From SZUA-254 sp964596065 (GTDB lineage: Bacteria > Bacteroidota > Ignavibacteria > UBA10030 > SZUA-254): DNA of 11,827 nt. This document shows, piece by piece, positions 1 to 5,398 of this stretch; the first letter of the stretch is position 1, and the number at the start of each line of letters is the position of its first letter. The stretch covers positions 1 through 11,827 of the forward strand of contig CAZQSM010000066.1 of NCBI GenBank assembly GCA_964596065.1, given 5' to 3'. Under the pieces are notes generated by a model that did no database searches, was not told the DNA's origin, and was given only the letters and a program-made list of their open reading frames with translations. Made by a program: the position numbers and the translations under genes.

Positions 1-1214
1 ACGTTCCGGATCAGGTCGTCGAACGTCTCCCGCTTCCTGATAAGGCGGGCCTTTCCCCCCCTCACGAGGACTTCGGCCGGCCGGAACCGGGCGTTGTAAT
101 TGTTGCTCATCGTGTAGCCGTACGCACCCGCGTTCAGGATGGCGAGGACGTCGCCCTCGCGCACTTCGTTCAATTTGCGGTCGTAGCCGAGGGTGTCGGT
201 TTCGCAGATGTATCCGACCACGGAATAGATCCTCGGCGTCCCGCCCGGGTTCGAGATGTTGACGATCCGGTGGTAGGCGTCGTAGAACATCGGCCGGATG
301 AGATGGTTCTGGCCCGAGTCCACGCCGGCGAACAGCGTCGCGGTGGTCTGCTTGACGACGTTGACCGTCACGAGCAGGATCCCCGCCTCGCTCACCAGGA
401 ATTTCCCCGGTTCGAACCAGAGTTCCAGGGCGCGCCCGTACGACGTGCAGAACTCCGAAAAACTCTTCCCGAGGGCGGCCCCGAGATGCGCCACGTCGGT
501 CGTGACGTCTCCTTCCTTGTACGACACCTTGAACCCGCTCCCGAGATCGATGAACCGCAGGTCGGGGAATCCTTCCGCGGCCTCGTAGAGCAGTTCCGCC
601 CCCCGCAGGAAAACGTCGGGCTCCAGGATGTCGGAGCCGGTGTGCATGTGCAGTCCGTCGACCTTCATCGCGTGCGTGGAGACGATCCGGTGGACGTGCC
701 GCAGCTGGTGGATCGAGATGCCGAACTTCGAGTCGATGTGGCCTGTCTGCAGATGGTGCGACCCGCCCGCGTAGATATGCGGATTGATCCGGACGCAGAC
801 CGGGATCCTCCCCCCGTACTCGTGCCCGAAGCGGTCGAGGATGGAAATGTTGTCAATGTTGATCTGCACTCCCCGATCGACGGCAGCCCGGTATTCCTCC
901 ATCGAAACGCAGTTCGGGGTGAAGAGAATTTCCCCCGGCGTAAAACCGGAATGGAGCGCGAGGTCGACCTCCTGGAGCGACACCGCGTCGATCCCGGCTC
1001 CCTCGCGCCTGAGCAGTTTCAGGATGTTCGGGTTGTTGAGCGCCTTGCAGGCGTATTGAATCCGCACGTCCACACCCGGGAAGGCCCCCTTCAACGTGCG
1101 ATATTGGGACACGATCCGGTCCCCGTCGTAGACATAGACGGGCGTGCCGAACAGTTCCGTAAGCTCCATCAGGCCGGCCGGACCGATCTTCCAGGCCGCG
1201 GGGATTACATCCAT
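1..1214 (-). CDS. lysA: Diaminopimelate decarboxylase (3' end cut by window edge)
   Basis: PLP-dependent fold-type III decarboxylase that converts meso-diaminopimelate to L-lysine and CO2, the last step of lysine synthesis in the cytoplasm. Translating the minus strand from the ATG at 1214 gives 404 codons without a stop. Visible landmarks are the PLP-lysine motif YACKALNNP (Lys57), GHIDSKFG, a His in MHTGSD, the PLP-phosphate loop DLGSGFK, the EPGKFLVSEAG segment, the active-site CETD motif and the C-terminal GAYGYTMSNNYN motif. E. coli LysA is 420 residues, so probably only a few C-terminal residues lie beyond base 1. The YACKAL form resembles Bacteroidota LysA. No clear Shine-Dalgarno precedes the ATG, but a promoter-like pair lies about 40 nt upstream. 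It is divergent from the histidine kinase gene and seems functionally unrelated to it. The family call is secure; the start is likely because MDVIPAAW leads directly into the conserved domain. Confidence 0.95.
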   Translation of the reverse strand, partial: MDVIPAAWKIGPAGLMELTELFGTPVYVYDGDRIVSQYRTLKGAFPGVDVRIQYACKALNNPNILKLLRREGAGIDAVSLQEVDLALHSGFTPGEILFTPNCVSMEEYRAAVDRGVQINIDNISILDRFGHEYGGRIPVCVRINPHIYAGGSHHLQTGHIDSKFGISIHQLRHVHRIVSTHAMKVDGLHMHTGSDILEPDVFLRGAELLYEAAEGFPDLRFIDLGSGFKVSYKEGDVTTDVAHLGAALGKSFSEFCTSYGRALELWFEPGKFLVSEAGILLVTVNVVKQTTATLFAGVDSGQNHLIRPMFYDAYHRIVNISNPGGTPRIYSVVGYICETDTLGYDRKLNEVREGDVLAILNAGAYGYTMSNNYNARFRPAEVLVRGGKARLIRKRETFDDLIRN

Positions 1215-1253
1215 CGCATTTGTTCGTGGTGGAAAAGGGGTTGTCGATCCCGG

Positions 1254-1282
1254 AGTATACCTTTTTCATCGGAGCGAAACAA
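1254..1282 (-). promoter_or_regulatory. Putative lysA promoter
   Basis: On the minus strand TTGTTT (1277-1282) is followed by a 17-nt spacer and TATACT (1254-1259). The -10 matches consensus at 5 of 6 positions; the -35 keeps only TTG. Predicted transcription would start near 1247, giving a leader of about 33 nt before the lysA ATG at 1214. Its -35 lies only 6 bp from that of the divergent histidine kinase promoter. This is a visual call only. Confidence 0.4.
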
Positions 1283-1288
1283 ACAGTG

Positions 1289-1317
1289 TTGCCTCTCCGC
1301 GGGGTTTTGTCTATACT
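1289..1317 (+). promoter_or_regulatory. Putative sensor kinase promoter
   Basis: TTGCCT (1289-1294), a 17-nt spacer and TATACT (1312-1317) form a good sigma70-like promoter. The predicted start is near 1324, which leaves about 26 nt before the ATG at 1350. This supports initiation at 1350 or downstream, and not in the long open frame that continues antisense through lysA. No copy of the AATACC-N8-GGTATT element found before the next two genes is present here, so this gene is probably not under the same control. Confidence 0.5.
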
Positions 1318-1349
1318 ACCCCGAACCACGGATTCTTCCAGACCAGTCT

Positions 1350-4300
1350 ATGAATCCCTCCTGTTGTCCCGGGGGTGGGGGGTGGCCCCGCCGCGCGCGA
1401 CCGGCCGGTCATCGCCCGCATCAAGTAGCGGGGATGTTGACCCTGACGATCTGGATGCTGATCCCGGCCACCTTCCACCCGCTCCGCGCCCAACAGCTTC
1501 CGCTCACGACATATAACCGGTCATCGGGCCTGCTGAGCGACTATGTGCTCTGCATGGAGCAGGATCGAAACGGTTTCATCTGGTTCGGAACCGATCGCGG
1601 GTTAAGCCGGTATGACGGGAAGAATTATCTCCACCTCACGGAGGCCGACGGCCTGCCGGATTTGTTTGTGACCAGCATCTTCCCCGACACCGACGGAACC
1701 GTCTGGGCGGGGACCTACCAGGGGGGCGCCGTTCACGTAACGGATTCGGGAATCGTCGTCTATGATACCGCGTCGGGCCTTCGTTCAAATTACGTGCGCG
1801 ATATCATGAGAGATCGCCATGGCACGATGCTCTTCGAGACATCGGCCGGCATCGCCTGGCTCTCGGAGGGCAGGGTCGATGCCGCCCTTGTCCGGGGAAA
1901 GGGTGCGTTCTTGATATGTATGAGGGATAGTTCGGCGCTCTACGCGACCCGTGGCCCGACGAATCCCCTTCAGGCAGTCGGTCCCCCTGATCGCAGGCTG
2001 GAGCGGCTCAACCTGCCCGACAGCATCCTGCAGACGATCCTCGAGCCGATGATCGGGGACGGCATTCAGGCCTCGAACGGTGACCTCTATCTCCGGTCGT
2101 GGAATGGTGTCCTCAGGCTCCAATCCAACCGTGACGGGAAGATCGAGACCGTCACGCGGGTGGCTGGATTCAGCGTCTCTGATTTGACGGAAACTCCCGA
2201 CGGCGACATCTGGGGAGCTACTACCTCCGGGGGAATGTTTCGATATGACGGGCGGGAGGTTCACTGGTACGGCGTCGACGAAGGGCTCCCGACCCCGAGG
2301 GTGGAATCACTCCTCACCGATTACGAGGGAAATCTCTGGATTTCGGTTTTCGGCCACGGCGTCAGGAAGCTGACGCAGTTCAATGCCGTGCGGTACACGC
2401 ACAGCGAACGATTGCACGACGACCAGGTGCAATGTTTTTACCTCGACCAACAACACCGCCTCTGGATCGGTACGCAGTCCGGGCTGAATGTGTTTGAGGG
2501 GGAGCGGATAAGGGCGATTCCGAACCGCGACGGCCGGATGAACGAGATCCGGGCGATCACGACCGACCGGGACGGGAGATATTACATCGGCACCCTCCGG
2601 CACCTGATCGGACCGGCGGGGGCCAGGGAGATGGCCGCGCCCGGGCGGCTCACGGTCCAGCTGATTCCATATGGGGTGTCGGGTTTCGCGCGCGTCGATC
2701 CCCGTACGGGATACGACCTGATCGTCGGTACCTACGGCAACGGCCTCTCGCTCGCAAACCGGGATACTGTGGTTGAACACGCCCCTCACGGCGGCATGGC
2801 GGGCACGATGATCGAAGGCGTGGTTCCCGGACGGAACTGGAATTGGATCCTCACGCGCACCGACGGGGCCTTCCGCGTCGACGAGCGGGGGATCGACCCG
2901 CTCCCGCAACGGGAGAGTCTTGTCGCGCCCAGCGTCTACGCGCTCTTTGAATCGGCGCGATCGACGAAGGAGAAACCGGACCTCTGGTTCAGCACAGGGA
3001 ATGCGATCATCCGGCTGGATGGAGACCGGATGCGTAGTTATACGGGCGATGATGGCCTGCGGGGACTGCCCGCGGTCGGAATTTTTCCGGCAGCCACGGG
3101 AAAGGACCCGGGAGGATCCGGGCGGGGAAGCGACGATCCGGTCTACGTCATCACACCGTCCGCCGTCCATCTCATTCGTGATGACTCCATCACGGTCGTG
3201 CAGACCCTCACCTTCCTCCTGGAGAACCGTATTTCGCTGAACGGGGCTTTTTACGACAGTACGAACTCTATCCTCTGGCTCGGCACGACGGGCGGGGCGT
3301 TTCGGCTCGACCTGACGATGACGCGGACAGATAACCCGCCCCCGAAAGTATCGATTACCGAGATACGGGTGGGGTCCGGACGCGACAGACAATACCCCGT
3401 TACACGGGACCGGAACGGCGAGCTGGAGCTCCCGCCGCTGGGCCCTGATGAGAACGACCTCGTCGTCGAATTCGCGGGCCTGAGTTTCATGGCGGAGGGG
3501 GGTGTCCGATACCGGACGAAGCTCGAACCGGTCGACAGCCGGTATTCCGATCCGGGGAGGGGGAGATCGACCCTCTTCAGGAGTCTGAGCGACGGCGAAT
3601 ACCGCTTCCACGTGATCGCGGTGAATGAATGGAACGTTGAATCGACGATCCCGGCCGTTCTGCATTTTTCAGTCCTTCCTCCGGTGTGGAAACGGTGGTG
3701 GTTCGTGGGGAGCGTCGGGATGGTCCTGCTCGCGCTGGCCGGTTTCGGCGCCCGGATGTTCACGCTCGGTAAAATCCGTTCCACGGTCAGGGAGCTGGAG
3801 CGCCGCCAGGCGATCCAGGACGAACGCGAACGCATATCGCGCGACCTCCACGACCACGTGGGCGGCCAGCTCGCCGGCCTGATCACCGGACTCGATCTCG
3901 CGAACCGTTACGAGGATTCCGAGACAGGGAAACGGAAGGAGGTGCTTGCAGCCCTCCGCGACGACGCGCGCAGCTCGATGGAACAGCTGCGTGAAACGAT
4001 CTGGGCACTCCAGGCGAACGCGTTGACGGTGGAATCATTCTGCGCCGAGGTGCGCAAATACGGGACGCGCCATTTCCGCTATCTCCCCGCCGTCCGGTTC
4101 ACCGTGGAATGCCGGGGGACCTCCTCGACGGTTCTTCACCCCCACGAAGTGCTGGAACTCCTCCGGATCGCGCAACAGGCACTGGCCAACGCTCTTCAGC
4201 ACGCCCGGCCGACCAGGGTGGAAGTCCTCGTGGAATCCGACCCCGCCGCAGGCTGTGTGAGGATGTCAGTGGTGAACGACGGTGCCGCCGCAGGGGATCT

Positions 4301-4439
4301 CCCCGCGAATCCGCTCGCCGGCCGGGGACTTGACAACATGGTGCTGCGAATGTCCGGCCTGGGAGGTTCGCTTCACTGGGAACTCTCCGACGCGGGGATA
4401 TTCCGCGTCGTGGCGAGTTTCACCCACAGCGGGTCGTAA
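1350..4439 (+). CDS. Sensor histidine kinase with periplasmic Reg_prop propellers and Y_Y_Y domain
   Basis: Membrane sensor of a two-component pair, 1029 residues. A hydrophobic signal or anchor (about residues 29-47, ending LRAQQ) is followed by two-component-regulator propeller repeats such as FIWFGTDRGLSRYDG, TVWAGTYQGG, NLWISVFGHG and RLWIGTQSGL, filling about residues 50-665. A Y_Y_Y (Ig-like) domain (about 668-780) and one transmembrane helix (about 783-806, starting WWFVG) come next. The cytoplasmic part has a HisKA_3 dimerisation domain with RDLHDHVGG (His834 is the likely phospho-acceptor) and a HATPase_c domain with N-box Asn947 and G2-box GRG at 991-993. The G1 box reads NDG (976-978), Asn replacing the usual first Asp. 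HisKA_3 kinases normally pair with NarL-type regulators, and one is encoded 74 nt downstream. The start at 1350 gives an Arg-rich n-region; ATG 1434, right at the hydrophobic segment, is the alternative. The ligand is unknown. It lacks the AraC output domain of true hybrid two-component systems, so output goes through the separate regulator. Confidence 0.9.
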   Translation: MNPSCCPGGGGWPRRARPAGHRPHQVAGMLTLTIWMLIPATFHPLRAQQLPLTTYNRSSGLLSDYVLCMEQDRNGFIWFGTDRGLSRYDGKNYLHLTEADGLPDLFVTSIFPDTDGTVWAGTYQGGAVHVTDSGIVVYDTASGLRSNYVRDIMRDRHGTMLFETSAGIAWLSEGRVDAALVRGKGAFLICMRDSSALYATRGPTNPLQAVGPPDRRLERLNLPDSILQTILEPMIGDGIQASNGDLYLRSWNGVLRLQSNRDGKIETVTRVAGFSVSDLTETPDGDIWGATTSGGMFRYDGREVHWYGVDEGLPTPRVESLLTDYEGNLWISVFGHGVRKLTQFNAVRYTHSERLHDDQVQCFYLDQQHRLWIGTQSGLNVFEGERIRAIPNRDGRMNEIRAITTDRDGRYYIGTLRHLIGPAGAREMAAPGRLTVQLIPYGVSGFARVDPRTGYDLIVGTYGNGLSLANRDTVVEHAPHGGMAGTMIEGVVPGRNWNWILTRTDGAFRVDERGIDPLPQRESLVAPSVYALFESARSTKEKPDLWFSTGNAIIRLDGDRMRSYTGDDGLRGLPAVGIFPAATGKDPGGSGRGSDDPVYVITPSAVHLIRDDSITVVQTLTFLLENRISLNGAFYDSTNSILWLGTTGGAFRLDLTMTRTDNPPPKVSITEIRVGSGRDRQYPVTRDRNGELELPPLGPDENDLVVEFAGLSFMAEGGVRYRTKLEPVDSRYSDPGRGRSTLFRSLSDGEYRFHVIAVNEWNVESTIPAVLHFSVLPPVWKRWWFVGSVGMVLLALAGFGARMFTLGKIRSTVRELERRQAIQDERERISRDLHDHVGGQLAGLITGLDLANRYEDSETGKRKEVLAALRDDARSSMEQLRETIWALQANALTVESFCAEVRKYGTRHFRYLPAVRFTVECRGTSSTVLHPHEVLELLRIAQQALANALQHARPTRVEVLVESDPAAGCVRMSVVNDGAAAGDLPANPLAGRGLDNMVLRMSGLGGSLHWELSDAGIFRVVASFTHSGS

Positions 4440-4461
4440 TGGACCGGACTGCGGAGCGAGA

Positions 4462-4481
4462 AATACCGCTATTGTGGTATT
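4462..4481 (+). promoter_or_regulatory. Inverted-repeat operator, copy 1 (before response regulator)
   Basis: Perfect 6-bp inverted repeat AATACC-N8-GGTATT in the short gap between the kinase stop (4437-4439) and the regulator ATG (4514). The core TACCGCT-AT-TGTGGTA has the 7-2-7 spacing of NarL-family sites (TACYYMT half-sites). The surrounding 24 nt (4460-4483) match those at 5300-5323 at 22 positions. I infer it is the binding site of the response regulator encoded next to it, giving autoregulation. Confidence 0.7.
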
Positions 4482-4508
4482 GACGTTCTCATACTGGAGA
4501 CGGATATT
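4480..4508 (+). promoter_or_regulatory. Putative response regulator promoter abutting operator 1
   Basis: TTGACG (4480-4485, 5 of 6 to consensus) overlaps the last two bases of the operator. After a 17-nt spacer comes GATATT (4503-4508, 4 of 6). The predicted start falls at about 4514-4515, on or beside the ATG, so the mRNA from here would be leaderless. The GGAGA at 4496-4500 would then sit inside the promoter spacer and serve only read-through transcripts from the kinase gene. The -10 is weak, which would fit an activator-dependent promoter. Confidence 0.4.
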
Positions 4509-4513
4509 TTTTC

Positions 4514-5227
4514 ATGCACGTCAGGATAGCCATCGTCGAGGATAACCGTGCCCTGCGCCGGAACCTCGCGGAACAGTGTTCGTTCTTCCCGGGGATCAGG
4601 TGCGTGGGTAGTTTCGAAAACGCCGAGGACGCCCTGAAGGCCCTTCCCGCTCTTCCCCCGGCCGACGCTCCCGACGTCGTCCTGATGGACATCGAACTCC
4701 CCGGCATGAACGGCATCGATGCCACCGTCAAGCTGCGGGAAGCAATGCCCGCGTGCGACGTCCTCATCCTGACAGTCTTTGAAAACGAAGAGAGAATATT
4801 CCGGGCCATCCGTGCAGGCGCTTCAGGGTATCTCCTGAAGGATGAGGCGTTCGAATCCATCGTCGAGGCCATCAGGGAACTCGCGGCCGGAGGCGCCCCG
4901 ATGTCGCCGACGATCGCCCACAAGGTCCTGGGTCTCCTGCGGGAGGGAGAACCGGTCCCGGCGGCTCCCGGCGCCCCTTCCGGACCCGAAAGGCCGCCCT
5001 CTGAAACGGCGGGAGATGCCATCCCTCCGCGGGATCTCCGACTATCCGCCCGCGAGCGGGAAATATTGGAAGGTCTCGTGCAGGGGGAGACATACGCGAC
5101 GCTGGCCGTCAGGCTCTTCATCAGTCCGCATACCGTGCGCACCCATATCAGGAACATCTATAAGAAGCTGCACGTCCAGTCCCGCGCCGCCGCTGTCAGG
5201 ATCGCGCTCCAGCGCGGCTTTCTCTGA
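4514..5227 (+). CDS. NarL/FixJ-family response regulator, LuxR-type HTH output
   Basis: Cytoplasmic transcription regulator of 237 residues, the likely partner of the kinase directly upstream. The receiver domain (about 1-122) has the acidic pair E9/D10, phospho-acceptor D59 in VVLMDIELPG, T87 and K109 (the LLKD motif), so all phosphorylation residues are present. A Pro/Ala/Gly-rich linker (about 143-172) is longer than in typical NarL-type proteins. The GerE/LuxR winged HTH (about 175-237) contains LSAREREILEGLVQG and the recognition-helix stretch SPHTVRTHIRNIYKKL. The gene lies 74 nt after the kinase, so it may be read both by read-through and from its own promoter. The NarL-like inverted repeats before this gene and before the next one are the natural candidates for its binding sites. 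Family and pairing are near certain; the target list is inferred. Confidence 0.95.
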   Translation: MHVRIAIVEDNRALRRNLAEQCSFFPGIRCVGSFENAEDALKALPALPPADAPDVVLMDIELPGMNGIDATVKLREAMPACDVLILTVFENEERIFRAIRAGASGYLLKDEAFESIVEAIRELAAGGAPMSPTIAHKVLGLLREGEPVPAAPGAPSGPERPPSETAGDAIPPRDLRLSAREREILEGLVQGETYATLAVRLFISPHTVRTHIRNIYKKLHVQSRAAAVRIALQRGFL

Positions 5228-5301
5228 CGGACGCATCCCCCTGTCTGAAAATTCGGGCCATTCTGATGGAAACGGCGGCGTGATCCTCCGCTACATCCCG
5301 A

Positions 5302-5321
5302 AATACCGCTAATGGGGTATT
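5302..5321 (+). promoter_or_regulatory. Inverted-repeat operator, copy 2 (before secreted propeller gene)
   Basis: Second copy of AATACC-N8-GGTATT, with spacer GCTAATGG against GCTATTGT in copy 1. The core TACCGCT-AA-TGGGGTA again has 7-2-7 NarL-type geometry. Identity also covers two flanking bases on each side (5300-5323). The site is non-coding and ends where the -35 box begins. Its centre (5311.5) lies about 43 nt before the predicted start near 5355, a class II activator position. Confidence 0.75.
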
Positions 5322-5348
5322 GATCGGGCCGATTCCATCGGCTACAAT
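5320..5348 (+). promoter_or_regulatory. Putative promoter of secreted propeller gene
   Basis: TTGATC (5320-5325), a 17-nt spacer and TACAAT (5343-5348, 5 of 6 to consensus). The -35 shares its first two bases with the end of operator 2. The predicted start near 5355 gives a leader of about 44 nt with a strong ribosome binding site before the ATG at 5399. Confidence 0.6.
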
Positions 5349-5384
5349 GGTGGAGATTCGGCGTCAGAGGCCCCCATCCATCAT

Positions 5385-5390
5385 AAGGAG
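5385..5390 (+). promoter_or_regulatory. Ribosome binding site that decides the 5399 start
   Basis: AAGGAG lies 8 nt before the ATG at 5399 but only 2 nt before the in-frame ATG at 5393. Spacing therefore favours 5399, which gives a signal peptide beginning MKVVLSLF and not MIMKVV. Confidence 0.7.
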
Positions 5391-5398
5391 ACATGATC

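Noticed and set aside
1312..1322. TACCCCG half-site near the kinase promoter as a third regulator operator
   Set aside because: Only one half-site is present, overlapping the -10 box, with no partner GGTA at the needed spacing; expected by chance in GC-rich DNA.
270..1349. Open frame on the plus strand that extends the kinase gene upstream through lysA
   Set aside because: It is antisense to a clear LysA coding sequence with all family motifs, encodes an unrecognisable Arg/Pro/Val-rich product, and lies upstream of the likely kinase promoter. Long antisense frames are common in GC-rich DNA.
2307..3665. 452-codon open frame on the minus strand inside the kinase gene
   Set aside because: Shadow of the kinase frame; low-complexity Arg/Pro-rich translation, no motif, no ribosome site or promoter of its own.
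5228..5299. Possible terminator or small gene between the response regulator and operator 2
   Set aside because: No stem followed by a T tract and no plausible short reading frame with a ribosome site were seen; operon read-through stays possible.
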